64,000 nucleotides of DNA from JAITWN01 sp050486285. Its GTDB lineage: Bacteria; Pseudomonadota; Gammaproteobacteria; SZUA-140. The stretch is taken from positions 17,335 through 81,334 of the forward strand of contig JBJHCZ010000011.1 of NCBI GenBank assembly GCA_050486285.1, given 5' to 3'. The notes under the pieces are model-generated. The model worked only from the letters and a program-made list of their open reading frames with translations, ran no database searches and had not been told where the DNA came from. A program made the position numbers and the translations under genes. Below, piece after piece: positions 1 to 8,995 of this stretch. The number at the start of each line of letters is the position of its first letter. Position 1 is the first letter of the stretch.

Positions 1-1
1 C

Positions 2-988
2 GACGCCTTCGCGCTGCTCCGGATGCTGAAGCGCCGCCACCACGAGCGCCCGGCCTATGTGCTCGTGAACATGGCGCTGAACTATGCGAACAGCATGGAG
101 ATCTTCAAGCGCTTCGAGGCCGCGGTACGCAAGTACCTGACGATGAAGGTGCATTATCTCGGCTATATCACCGACGACCGCGCCGTGAAGGCCTCGGTCA
201 TCCGCCAGACCCCGGTGCTGATGAACGATCCGGACGCGCTCGCGAGCCGCTGTTTCACGACGCTCGCCGCGGTGCTGAGCAAGCAGTTCACCGCGAGCGT
301 GGCGCCGCACGGCTTCAGCGCCTGGTGGAAATATCTCGCCGACGCGGAACCCGTCCCGGTCGAAGCGGTCAGCGGTCCGGCCGCCGAGTCGCCCCCGGCG
401 ACGACCGCCGCACCTGCCGTTGCTGAAACAGCTGCTGTTGCGGAATCACCGACGCCGGCCACCGAACCCGCGGCGCAGTCGGAACCGGCGCCTCTCCCGG
501 GGCCCGAGACCACGCGTGTCGCTGCCCAGGCCCCGGCCGACGCCGCTACTGAACTGCAGTCGCTCGCCGCCCGCGCCCTCTCGCTGCTCGCCGATCCGTC
601 GCTGAATCTCGAACGCGCGACCCGCTTCCTCGATCCGCTGATCGAGATCCATCTCGGGCGCTTTCACCAGGTGCCGCCGCAACTGGCCGACTTTTCGAAG
701 CTGCTCAACAAGACCAGCCCGTCGGAACGGGAACTGCGGGAATGGGCAGGCGCGATCGAGGACTACTTCGAGCGTCGCTTCGGCCGCCCGCTCCATGCCG
801 AGGAAGAGGCGCGCAACCAGGCCGAACGCGAACAGCGCGAGCGCCTGCTGCGTGAATACCGGGTGATCGCCGAGCGCCTGGAATCCGAGCAGGCGCTGCT
901 GCACCAGACGCTGACGCGGCTCTACAACTATATCGATGAGGAGCTGGCGGACAGGCGGGATACCGGGCGAGAACGCCCGCCGTCCTGA
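2..988 (+). CDS. MinD/FlhG-like P-loop ATPase with C-terminal extension, 5' partial
   Basis: The reading frame is open from base 2, so the gene begins upstream of the window and only its C-terminal ~328 residues are present. The first ~100 residues (YVLVNMALNYANSMEIF, later HYLGYITDDRAVKASV) resemble the C-terminal half of MinD/FlhG-family ATPases, which place or count flagella, pili or septa at the membrane. The Walker motifs lie outside the window. An Ala/Pro/Glu-rich linker of about 75 residues follows, then a helical region ending in a charged predicted coiled coil (EEEARNQAEREQRERLL). FlhG and MinD normally end soon after the ATPase fold, so this tail is unusual. The gene is convergent with sucD, 72 bp away. 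The family call is fairly safe; the cellular target is unknown. Confidence 0.7.
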   Translation, partial: DAFALLRMLKRRHHERPAYVLVNMALNYANSMEIFKRFEAAVRKYLTMKVHYLGYITDDRAVKASVIRQTPVLMNDPDALASRCFTTLAAVLSKQFTASVAPHGFSAWWKYLADAEPVPVEAVSGPAAESPPATTAAPAVAETAAVAESPTPATEPAAQSEPAPLPGPETTRVAAQAPADAATELQSLAARALSLLADPSLNLERATRFLDPLIEIHLGRFHQVPPQLADFSKLLNKTSPSERELREWAGAIEDYFERRFGRPLHAEEEARNQAEREQRERLLREYRVIAERLESEQALLHQTLTRLYNYIDEELADRRDTGRERPPS

Positions 989-1060
989 TCGACCGACCGC
1001 TCCGATCCGTCAGGTCATCGGATCTGCGGAACGGGCCTGCAGCAACGGCAGATCAGACGG

Positions 1061-1933
1061 CTACCTGGCCAGCGCCTGACTGATCGCCCCGCCCATGCCG
1101 GCCGGCGACTTCGTGATCGTGATGCCGGCGGCCTCGAGCGCGGCGTATTTCTCTTCCGCGGTGCCCTTGCCGCCGGCGATGATCGCGCCGGCATGCCCCA
1201 TGCGCTTGCCCTGCGGCGCGGTGACGCCGGCGATATAGGCGGCCACCGGCTTGGTCATGTGGTCGCGGATGTATGCCGCGGCCTCCTCTTCCGCGCTGCC
1301 GCCGATCTCGCCGACCATCAGCACCGCCTCGGTCTGCGGATCCTGTTCAAAGAGCTCCAGGCAATCGATGAAGTTCATCCCCGGGATCGGGTCGCCGCCG
1401 ATGCCGATGCAGGTGCTCTGGCCGAGGCCGAGGTCGGTGGTCTGCTTGACGGCCTCGTAGGTCAGCGTGCCGGAGCGCGAGACGATGCCGATGCGGCCGG
1501 GCAGATGGATCGCGCCCGGCATGATGCCGATCTTGCATGCGCCCGGCGTGATGATGCCGGGGCAGTTCGGGCCGATCAGGCGCGCGCCCGCGGCGCGCAC
1601 GATGCGCACTGCCTTCAGCATGTCGAGCGTCGGGATGCCCTCGGTGATGCAGACGATCAGTCGGACCCCGGCATCGGCGGCCTCGAGGATCGCGTCGAGG
1701 CAGAACGGCGCCGGCACATAGATCACCGAGGCCTCGGCGCCGGTCGCGGCAACCGCGTCGTGCACGGTGTCGAACACCGGCAGGCCGAGATGGGTCTGGC
1801 CGCCCTTGCCCGGCGTGACGCCGCCGACCATGCGCGTGCCGTAGGCGATCGCCTGCTCGGTATGGAAGCTGCCCTGCTTGCCGGTAAAGCCCTGGCAGAT
1901 CACGCGGGTGTCGCGATCGACGAGCACGCTCAT
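1061..1933 (-). CDS. sucD: succinyl-CoA synthetase (ADP-forming) subunit alpha
   Basis: Alpha subunit of the cytosolic TCA-cycle enzyme that converts succinyl-CoA to succinate with nucleotide triphosphate formation. At 290 residues it has the family length. It shows the N-terminal CoA-binding Rossmann fold (ICQGFTGKQGSFH), the GPNCPGIITPG segment, and the phosphorylated active-site histidine near residue 247 in MGHAGAII. The start ATG overlaps the sucC stop by 4 bases (ATGA), which indicates translational coupling. It is the last gene of the sucA-sucB-lpdA-sucC-sucD operon. Confidence 0.97.
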   Translation of the reverse strand: MSVLVDRDTRVICQGFTGKQGSFHTEQAIAYGTRMVGGVTPGKGGQTHLGLPVFDTVHDAVAATGAEASVIYVPAPFCLDAILEAADAGVRLIVCITEGIPTLDMLKAVRIVRAAGARLIGPNCPGIITPGACKIGIMPGAIHLPGRIGIVSRSGTLTYEAVKQTTDLGLGQSTCIGIGGDPIPGMNFIDCLELFEQDPQTEAVLMVGEIGGSAEEEAAAYIRDHMTKPVAAYIAGVTAPQGKRMGHAGAIIAGGKGTAEEKYAALEAAGITITKSPAGMGGAISQALAR

Positions 1934-3102
1934 GACCGGCTCCCGCGCACCAGCGCAACGATCTTGTTTGCCGCCTCGTCGAGGCCCGCAGCCGCGGTGA
2001 TCGCGAGGCCGCTGTGGTTCAGGATCTCGCGACCCTTTTCCGCATTCGTGCCCTCGAGACGGACGACGACCGGCACCGTGATGCCGGCCTCGCCGACCGC
2101 GCCGACGATGCCCTCGGCGATGATGTCGCAGCGGACGATACCGCCGAAGATGTTGACCAGCACGCCCTTGACGTTTTTGTCATCGAGGATGATCCGGAAG
2201 GCCTCGGCGACGCGCTCCTTCGTCGCGGTGCCGCCGACGTCGAGGAAGTTCGCGGGACGGCCGCCGACCAGCTTGATCAAGTCCATTGTCGCCATCGCCA
2301 GCCCGGCGCCGTTGACCATGCAGCCGATGTCGCCATCGAGCGCGATGTAGCTGAGGTCCCATTCCTTCGCGCGCACCTCGCGCGGGTCCTCCTGGCGCAG
2401 GTCGCGCAGCGCAAATAGCGGCTTCTGGCGGTACAGTGCGTTGTCGTCGACGTTGAGCTTGGCGTCGATGCACAGCAGGCTGCCGTCCGCGAGCTGGACC
2501 AGCGGGTTGATCTCGACGAGGCTCAAGTCACGCTCCTCGAACAGGCGCGCGAGGCCGCGCGCGATCGCCTCGAACTGGCGGAACGCATCGCCGCTCAGTC
2601 CGAGCGCGAAACCGATGCGCCGGCACTGGTAGGGCTGCAGGCCGACCAGCGGGTCGATCGCGGCGCTCAGGATCTTCTCCGGCGAGGTCGCCGCGACGGT
2701 CTCGATATCGACGCCGCCCTCGCGCGAGGCCATCAGCACGACCTGCTTGCGCGCGCGGTCGACGACGAGGCCGAGATAAAACTCGCGCGCGATCGCGACC
2801 GGGGATTCGATCAGCAATTCGTTGACCGGCTTGCCCTCGGGTCCGCTCTGCACGGTGACAAGGCGCATGCCCAGCATCTCGCGAATCGCGTTGAGCGCTG
2901 CTTCGCGCCCCTCGACCAGGCGGACGCCGCCGGCCTTGCCGCGTCCGCCCGTATGCGCCTGCGCCTTGATGACCCAGCGCTCGCCGCCGAGCGCATCGAG
3001 CGCGGCCTCTGCTTCCGCCGCGTCGGCGATGACACGATGGTCTGCGACCGGAATGCCGTAGCCGGCGAGCAGGGTCTTGGCCTGGTATTCGTGGAGGTTC
3101 AT
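1930..3102 (-). CDS. sucC: succinyl-CoA synthetase (ADP-forming) subunit beta
   Basis: Beta subunit of succinyl-CoA synthetase, 390 residues, carrying an ATP-grasp domain and a C-terminal CoA-ligase domain. It opens with MNLHEYQAKTLLAGYGIPV, typical of the family. It has the glycine-rich nucleotide loop TGGRGKAGGVR, the conserved MVNGAGLAMATMD segment, and NIFGGIVRCD in the ligase domain. It is separated from upstream lpdA by about 150 bp that contain a palindromic repeat (3173-3247), and it overlaps sucD by 4 bases. It may be partly expressed apart from sucAB-lpdA if the repeat attenuates or processes the transcript; that last point is inference. Confidence 0.97.
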   Translation of the reverse strand: MNLHEYQAKTLLAGYGIPVADHRVIADAAEAEAALDALGGERWVIKAQAHTGGRGKAGGVRLVEGREAALNAIREMLGMRLVTVQSGPEGKPVNELLIESPVAIAREFYLGLVVDRARKQVVLMASREGGVDIETVAATSPEKILSAAIDPLVGLQPYQCRRIGFALGLSGDAFRQFEAIARGLARLFEERDLSLVEINPLVQLADGSLLCIDAKLNVDDNALYRQKPLFALRDLRQEDPREVRAKEWDLSYIALDGDIGCMVNGAGLAMATMDLIKLVGGRPANFLDVGGTATKERVAEAFRIILDDKNVKGVLVNIFGGIVRCDIIAEGIVGAVGEAGITVPVVVRLEGTNAEKGREILNHSGLAITAAAGLDEAANKIVALVRGSRS

Positions 3103-3172
3103 GATCGGGCGTGCGTCGTGTCAAAGGGCGTACGATAGCAGCATTCCCGGCTGGCGGGCAAAGGGGCACCAC

Positions 3173-3247
3173 GGGGTCAGAGTCGTTTGATCCCCGATGA
3201 ATCCCGGGGAGGGCGATCGCATGCCTGGATCAAACGACTCTGACCCC
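3173..3247. repeat. GGGGTCAG-type palindromic repeat, copy 1
   Basis: A 75-bp element with perfect 20-bp terminal inverted repeats: GGGGTCAGAGTCGTTTGATC at 3173-3192 and its exact complement at 3228-3247. The 35-bp centre is not shared with the other copies. The right arm ends 5 bp before the lpdA stop codon, inside the lpdA-sucC gap of the suc operon. Further copies lie at 28310 and 43605. A strong RNA hairpin is expected in either direction. Confidence 0.9.
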
Positions 3248-3252
3248 TTTGA

Positions 3253-4707
3253 TCACTTCCCCGCCCTCGCAGCGGTCTTTGCCTTCGCGACATGGATCGC
3301 CCGCCCGTACACCGACAGCGCGGCCTCGTGAAACACCTCCGACAGGGTCGGATGTGCGAACATCGTCAGCCCGATGTCCTCGCTGCTGGCGCCGAATTCC
3401 ATTGCGACGACCGCAGTCGCGAGCAGCTCGGAACACTGCGGCCCGATCATGTGTACGCCGAGGATACGGTCGGTCTTCGCGTCGGCGAGCACCTTGATCA
3501 GGCCGTCGGTGTCGCCATGCGCCCGTGCGCGTCCGTTGACCGCGAACGGGAACACGCCGGCGCGATATTCGGCGCCGACCGCCTTCAGCGCCTGCTCGGT
3601 CTTGCCGACCCAGGCGATCTCGGGCCGGGTGTAGATCACCGACGGGATGGTGTCGTAGTTGACCGCGGCGGCATGGCCGTTGATGCGCTCGACGACCATG
3701 ATGCCCTCCTCCGCGCCCTTGTGCGCGAGCATCGGGCCGCGCACGAGGTCGCCGACGGCATGCACGCCCGGCAGGTTGCTGAGGCAATGCTCATCGACCT
3801 GGACGAAACCGCGGCCGTCGAGCAGCAGACCGGTCCCCGGCGCGAACAGTCCGTCGCTGTTCGGCAGGCGGCCGACCGCGACGATCAGACGGTCGAACTG
3901 CTCGACATGATCTCCGTCCTTGTCTTGGTAGCCGAGCGTGACCCGGCCGTCCTTCATCCCGGTATTCATGACCCGCGCGCCGAGGCGGATATCGAGGCCC
4001 TGCTTGCGGTAGATCCGCAGCGCCTCGCGCGCGATCTGCGCGTCGCAGATACCCAGGAACTCCTCCTGCGCCTCGAGCAACACGACTTCGGCGCCGAGCC
4101 GGCGCCAGACGCAGCCGAGCTCAAGTCCGATGACACCGGCGCCGATGATGCCGAGGCGTTTCGGCACGCTGTCGAAGGCGAGCGCGCCGGTCGAGTCGAC
4201 GATGAGTCCGTGGTCGAGCGGCGCCGCAGTGATCTCGATCGGGCGTGAGCCGGTCGCGAGGATCACGTGCTCCGCCTCGATGTCCTCCGCGTCGCCGCCG
4301 TTTGCCGGCGAGAACTCGACGCGGCGGTTCGGTAGCAAACGACCGCGCCCGCACAACCCCTCGACACCGTTGGCCCTGAATAACTGGCCGACGCCGCGGG
4401 TAAAGTCCGCGACGATCTTATCCTTGTGCTTCATCATCGCTGCGAGGTCGAGTTCAACCCCGCTGGTACGGATACCGAAACCGGCATATTCAGTGCGTGC
4501 GCGCTCGTAGAGATCAGAGGCCTCGAGCAGCGCCTTGGACGGGATGCAGCCGACATTCAGACAGGTGCCGCCGGGCGCAGGCTTGCCGTCGGCGCCAACG
4601 CGCTCATCGATGCAGGCAACGCTCATGCCGAGCTGGGCGGCGCGGATCGCGGCGGAATAGCCGGCCGGTCCGGCCCCGATGACGACGATGTCGAAGCGGC
4701 GGCTCAT
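3253..4707 (-). CDS. lpdA: dihydrolipoyl dehydrogenase (E3)
   Basis: Flavoprotein that reoxidises dihydrolipoyl groups of 2-oxo-acid dehydrogenase complexes with NAD+. At 484 residues it fits the family. It has the FAD-binding GAGPAGYSA near residues 11-19 and the redox-active disulfide C49-C54 (TCLNVGCIPSK). A second dinucleotide fold (GIIGAGVIGLELG) is present, and the C-terminal dimerisation domain carries the catalytic His-Glu region AHPTLSEVFHEA. It starts 7 bp after the sucB stop. The position inside the suc operon suggests it mainly serves the 2-oxoglutarate dehydrogenase complex, though it may be shared with other complexes. Confidence 0.96.
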   Translation of the reverse strand: MSRRFDIVVIGAGPAGYSAAIRAAQLGMSVACIDERVGADGKPAPGGTCLNVGCIPSKALLEASDLYERARTEYAGFGIRTSGVELDLAAMMKHKDKIVADFTRGVGQLFRANGVEGLCGRGRLLPNRRVEFSPANGGDAEDIEAEHVILATGSRPIEITAAPLDHGLIVDSTGALAFDSVPKRLGIIGAGVIGLELGCVWRRLGAEVVLLEAQEEFLGICDAQIAREALRIYRKQGLDIRLGARVMNTGMKDGRVTLGYQDKDGDHVEQFDRLIVAVGRLPNSDGLFAPGTGLLLDGRGFVQVDEHCLSNLPGVHAVGDLVRGPMLAHKGAEEGIMVVERINGHAAAVNYDTIPSVIYTRPEIAWVGKTEQALKAVGAEYRAGVFPFAVNGRARAHGDTDGLIKVLADAKTDRILGVHMIGPQCSELLATAVVAMEFGASSEDIGLTMFAHPTLSEVFHEAALSVYGRAIHVAKAKTAARAGK

Positions 4708-4714
4708 CGCGCGC

Positions 4715-5980
4715 TCAGATCTCGAGCAACAAACGGGACGGGTCTTCCAGCGATTCCTTGATCGCGACCAGGAACTGCACCGCGTCGCGGCCGTCGATCA
4801 GGCGATGGTCATAGGACAGCGCGAGGTACATCATCGGCCGCGCAACGATCGCGCCGTTTTCGACGACCGGCCGCTCCTGGATCTTGTGCATGCCGAGGAT
4901 CGCGCTCTGCGGCGGGTTCAGGATCGGCGTCGACAACAGCGAACCGAACACGCCGCCGTTGGTGATCGTGAAAGTGCCGCCGGTGATCTCGTCGATCGCG
5001 AGCGTGCCGGCGCGCGCCTTCTCTGCGAGCGCAGCAACGCTGCGCTCGAGGTCGGCGATGCCGTAGCGGTCGGCGTCGCGCACGACCGGCACGACCAGGC
5101 CGCGCGGCGACGACACCGCGACGCCGATGTCATAGAAACCGTGATAGACGATGTCGTCGCCCTCCAGCGAGGCATTGACGACCGGGAAGCGCTTCAGCGC
5201 CTCGACCGCCGCGCGGATGAAAAACGACATGAAGCCGAGCTTGACGCCGTGCTCCTGCTCGAAGCGCTCGCGGTGGCGCTGGCGCAGCTCCATCACCGGC
5301 GCCATGTTGACCTCGTTGAAGGTGCTGAGGATCGCCGCGGTCTGCTGCGCCTCGACCAGGCGCTCGGCGATGCGCGCGCGCAGGCGCGTCATCGGCACGC
5401 GTTTCTGCGGGCGCTCGCCGGCCGGGAAGTCGAGCACGACCGGCGGGGCGTTGCGCGCAGCCGGCTGCGGCGCGCGCGCCTCCGCGGCCTCTGCCTTCAC
5501 GGCCGGCCGCTCCGACTGTTCGACCGCGCGCAACACGTCTTCCTTGAGCACGCGGCCGCCGCGGCCGCTGCCCTCGACCTGTTCGGCATCGAGGCCATGC
5601 TCGGCAATCAGGCGTCGCGCCGCCGGACTCGCATCCGCGGCATCGGCCTGCGCCGCCTGTGCCTGCAAGACCGGGGCGGACGCGCCGCTGCCGGCTTCGC
5701 GTTTCGGCATCGCGTCAGCCGGCGCCGATCCCGATCCGGCCTCCGCCGCCTCGATGCGGCCCAGCAACTCGCCGGAACCGACCTTGTCGCCCTCGCCGCG
5801 CAGGACCTCGGTCAACTTGCCGTCGCCGGGCGCCGGCACCTCGAACACGACCTTGTCGGTCTCGATATCGACCAGGGTTTCGTCGCGGCTGACCTGGTCG
5901 CCGGGCTTCTTGCGCCAGGCCACGATCGTCCCGTCGGTCACCGATTCCGGGAATCCCGGCGCCTTGACATCGGTCAGCAT
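4715..5980 (-). CDS. sucB: dihydrolipoyllysine succinyltransferase (E2 of 2-oxoglutarate dehydrogenase)
   Basis: E2 core of the 2-oxoglutarate dehydrogenase complex. The frame stays open upstream to 6046, but the family start is MLTDVKAPGF at 5980, preceded by AAAGGA, giving 421 residues. Domains in order: lipoyl domain with lipoylated Lys43 (ETDKVVFE); a charged Ala-rich linker; the peripheral-subunit-binding domain (SPAARRLIAEHG); a second linker; and the catalytic domain ending SYDHRLIDGRDAV with His392 and Asp396. It lies between sucA and lpdA on the same strand, separated from each by only 31 and 7 bp. Confidence 0.96.
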   Translation of the reverse strand: MLTDVKAPGFPESVTDGTIVAWRKKPGDQVSRDETLVDIETDKVVFEVPAPGDGKLTEVLRGEGDKVGSGELLGRIEAAEAGSGSAPADAMPKREAGSGASAPVLQAQAAQADAADASPAARRLIAEHGLDAEQVEGSGRGGRVLKEDVLRAVEQSERPAVKAEAAEARAPQPAARNAPPVVLDFPAGERPQKRVPMTRLRARIAERLVEAQQTAAILSTFNEVNMAPVMELRQRHRERFEQEHGVKLGFMSFFIRAAVEALKRFPVVNASLEGDDIVYHGFYDIGVAVSSPRGLVVPVVRDADRYGIADLERSVAALAEKARAGTLAIDEITGGTFTITNGGVFGSLLSTPILNPPQSAILGMHKIQERPVVENGAIVARPMMYLALSYDHRLIDGRDAVQFLVAIKESLEDPSRLLLEI

Positions 5981-6011
5981 GATGGCGTCCTTTCGTTCAT
6001 GGCATCGTGAA

Positions 6012-8879
6012 TCATTGCAGCCGATCGAGCGGTCCGAAGGCGTCATCGATCAGCGTGCATAGCTGCCGGATATGCAGCAGCGGATAGCCGACCGCCGGCG
6101 CCGCCGATGGCGGCCGTCCCGCGTAATATAGCAAGCCGGGATCGACCGCGGCCTGCAGCTTGTGGCGGGTCGGGTACCAGGCCCCCTGGTTCTTCGGTTC
6201 CTCCTGGCACCAGACGAACTCGCGCGCATTCCCGTAACGCGCCAGCGCGTCGCGCAGCTCGCGATACGGAAACGGGTAGAGCTGTTCGAGCCGGACCAGG
6301 GCGACGTCGCGCCGCCCTTCCTCGCGGCGCTTCTCGAGCAGGTCGAAATAGACCTTGCCGGTACACATGACGACGCGGGTGACACCGGCCGGGTCGAGAT
6401 CGTCGATCTCGTCGATGACGCGGCGGAAACCGCCCTCGCAGAGATCCTCGAGGGTACTGACCGCGAGCTTGTGGCGGAGCAGGCTCTTCGGCGTCATCAC
6501 GATCAGCGGCTTGCGGCAATCCATCCGCATCTGGCGCCGCAGCAGGTGGAAGATCTGCGCCGGCGTCGTCGGCACCGTGACCTGGATATTGTGCTCGGCG
6601 CACAGCTGCAGATAGCGCTCGATGCGCGCCGAGGAATGCTCGGGACCCTGCCCCTCGAATCCATGCGGCAGGAACATCACGAGACCGCTCATGCGGTTCC
6701 ATTTCTGTTCGCCGGCGCTGATGAACTGGTCGATGACGACCTGGGCGTTGTTCGCGAAGTCGCCGAACTGCGCCTCCCAGATCACCAGCGTATTCGGGTC
6801 GGTCGTCGAATAGCCGTACTCGAAGGCGAGCACGGCCTCCTCCGACAGCAGCGAGTTCGTGACCAGAAAATTGCCCTGCTTCTCCGAAAGATTGCGCAGC
6901 GGCACATATGCGCTGTCGTCCTTCTGGCAATAGACTGCCGCGTGGCGATGGAAGAAGGTGCCGCGCGCGCTGTCCTGCCCGGACAGGCGCACGCCGTAAC
7001 CGGCCTCGACGAGGCTGGCGTAGGCAAGGATCTCGGCGCAGCCCCAGTCGATCGGCAACGCGCCGGCCGCCATCTTGCGGCGGTTGTCGAAGATGCGCGC
7101 GACACTCGGATGCAATTCGAAGCCCTCCGGCAGGCGGCCGAGGCGCTCGGTCAGGTCGCGCAGCGTCGCCAGCGGCACCGAGGTGTCGATCTCGATCGTG
7201 CAGCGGCCGTGGAGGAACGGCGACCAGTCGACCGCGCCGCGCACTTCGACCGCGTCGGCGGGCAGCAGCCCCGGCACGACGCCCTCGCCGGCATCGAGCG
7301 CGGTCCGGTAGTCCTCGACCATCGCGGCAGCGGCCTTCGCGTCGATCACGCCTTCGCCGGCCAGCCGCGCGGCATAGGCCTCGCGCGCGGTCGGCATCTC
7401 GCGGATACGGCGATACATCAGCGGCTGCGTCACCGACGGCTCGTCCGCCTCGCTGTGGCCGTGACGGCGGTAGCAAACCAGGTCGATGACGACGTCCTTG
7501 CGGAAGCGCATGCGGTAATCGAGCGCGATGCGCGCGGCGTTCAGCACCGCCTCGGGATCGTCGCCGTTGACGTGCAGGATCGGCGTGTTGACCATCTTGG
7601 CGACGTCGGTGCAGTACAGCGTCGAACGCGCGTCCTTCTGGTTGCTGGTCGTGAAGCCGATCTGGTTGTTGATGACGACATGGATGGTGCCCTTCGTCGA
7701 ATAGCCGCGCGACTGCGACATGTTGAAGGTCTCCATCAGCACGCCCTGCCCCGAGAACGCGGCGTCGCCGTGGATGACGATCGGCACGACCTCGGCGCCG
7801 TCGCGGTCGCCGCGGCGTTCCTGGCGCGCGCGCACCGAGCCCTCGACCACCGGTCCGACGATCTCGAGGTGGGAAGGATTGAATGCAAGGGCGACGTGCA
7901 CCGGTCCACCCGGCGTCTCGAGGTTCGACGAGAAGCCCATGTGGTACTTGACGTCGCCGGAGCCCTCGCCTTCGCGCGCGGTCTTGCCCTCGAACTCGAG
8001 AAACAGGTCCTTCGGCGACTTGCCCATGAGATTGACGAGCACGTTCAGCCGCCCGCGGTGCGCCATGCCGATGACGATCTCGCGGACGCCGTCGGCGCCG
8101 CCGCGCTCGATCAATTCGCCGAGCAGCGGGATCAGGGTCTCGGCGCCTTCGAGCGAGAAGCGCTTCTGCCCGACGTAACGGTTGTGCAGATAACGCTCGA
8201 GCGCCTCCGCGGCGGTGATTCGCGCGAGCAGCGATCTCCGCGTCGCGCCCGGCAACGCCTGTCCAGTCACGCCGGATTCGAGCTGGCGAAACAGCCAGTC
8301 ACGCTCGCCGGCCTCGCCGACATGGAGGCATTCGCTGGCGAGCGTACCGCAGTAGACCCTGCGCAAGGCCGCGAGCAGGCCGCGCAGCGTCAGCTCGGCC
8401 GGAAATCCGCCGACTTCGGCCCCGAGCGCCTTATCGAGGTCGGCGTCGTCGAAGCCGTGAGTGTGGTAATCGAGTTCGGGGAGTTCCGTGACGGCGCGCA
8501 GTCCGAGCGGGTCGATGTCGGCGACGAGATGTCCATTGACGCGGTAGGCGTCGATCAATTGGCGGATGCGGGTATTCTGTGTCGAGCCGGCGGCGCGCGC
8601 ATCGCCGGTGCCTTGCTGCGCCGCGGCCGGCGCCGGCGACCACAGGCGCCCGCGCCCCTGCCCGCCGAAGCCCTTGCGTATGCGTGCATGCGACACCTCG
8701 GGTCGGCCGCCAGGCACTGGCGGCAGGTCGTCGAACCATCGGCGCCACGTTGGGTCGACCGACCCGGGGTCTTCGAGATAGGCGTCGTAGAGGGCTTCGA
8801 GCCAGGGCGCGTTCGCGACCGCCAGCGGGCTGCTGCGCCACCAGCCCTGCAGGTCCTTGTGATCCGGGGATTTGGCCAT
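6012..8879 (-). CDS. sucA: 2-oxoglutarate dehydrogenase E1 component
   Basis: Thiamine-diphosphate enzyme that decarboxylates 2-oxoglutarate and passes succinyl groups to SucB. The start at 8879 (MAKSPDHKDLQGWW) is preferred over the longest frame (8954), because the family begins about here and a GTGGA element lies upstream; the product is 955 residues. Seen: an N-terminal E2-binding region (LEALYDAYLEDPGSVDPTWR), GMAHRGRLNVLVN in the ThDP domain, HGDAAFSGQGV, and the C-terminal WCQEEPKNQGAW. It is the first structural gene of the suc operon and ends 31 bp before sucB. Confidence 0.96.
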   Translation of the reverse strand: MAKSPDHKDLQGWWRSSPLAVANAPWLEALYDAYLEDPGSVDPTWRRWFDDLPPVPGGRPEVSHARIRKGFGGQGRGRLWSPAPAAAQQGTGDARAAGSTQNTRIRQLIDAYRVNGHLVADIDPLGLRAVTELPELDYHTHGFDDADLDKALGAEVGGFPAELTLRGLLAALRRVYCGTLASECLHVGEAGERDWLFRQLESGVTGQALPGATRRSLLARITAAEALERYLHNRYVGQKRFSLEGAETLIPLLGELIERGGADGVREIVIGMAHRGRLNVLVNLMGKSPKDLFLEFEGKTAREGEGSGDVKYHMGFSSNLETPGGPVHVALAFNPSHLEIVGPVVEGSVRARQERRGDRDGAEVVPIVIHGDAAFSGQGVLMETFNMSQSRGYSTKGTIHVVINNQIGFTTSNQKDARSTLYCTDVAKMVNTPILHVNGDDPEAVLNAARIALDYRMRFRKDVVIDLVCYRRHGHSEADEPSVTQPLMYRRIREMPTAREAYAARLAGEGVIDAKAAAAMVEDYRTALDAGEGVVPGLLPADAVEVRGAVDWSPFLHGRCTIEIDTSVPLATLRDLTERLGRLPEGFELHPSVARIFDNRRKMAAGALPIDWGCAEILAYASLVEAGYGVRLSGQDSARGTFFHRHAAVYCQKDDSAYVPLRNLSEKQGNFLVTNSLLSEEAVLAFEYGYSTTDPNTLVIWEAQFGDFANNAQVVIDQFISAGEQKWNRMSGLVMFLPHGFEGQGPEHSSARIERYLQLCAEHNIQVTVPTTPAQIFHLLRRQMRMDCRKPLIVMTPKSLLRHKLAVSTLEDLCEGGFRRVIDEIDDLDPAGVTRVVMCTGKVYFDLLEKRREEGRRDVALVRLEQLYPFPYRELRDALARYGNAREFVWCQEEPKNQGAWYPTRHKLQAAVDPGLLYYAGRPPSAAPAVGYPLLHIRQLCTLIDDAFGPLDRLQ

Positions 8880-8995
8880 ATTCGGGACGTCCACCGCTGT
8901 CGCGCCCTGCAGGGGCAGGGCTCGTTGGAGAAATGACAGCAATATTAATGCCATGCCGTCATTGCCGGGATCGGACCGGCGCGCGGGCGGCGCGA

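Noticed and set aside
1004..1024. GATCCG-N9-CGGATC hairpin as terminator between the convergent ATPase and sucD genes
   Set aside because: Only a 6-bp stem with a 9-base loop and no T-tract on either strand; too weak to annotate.
4679..6010. 443-residue plus-strand frame opposite sucB
   Set aside because: Antisense shadow; the minus-strand sucB has all E2 motifs.
6162..8936. 924-residue open frame on the plus strand opposite sucA
   Set aside because: It is the antisense shadow of sucA in GC-rich sequence; it has no recognisable domains and a biased composition.
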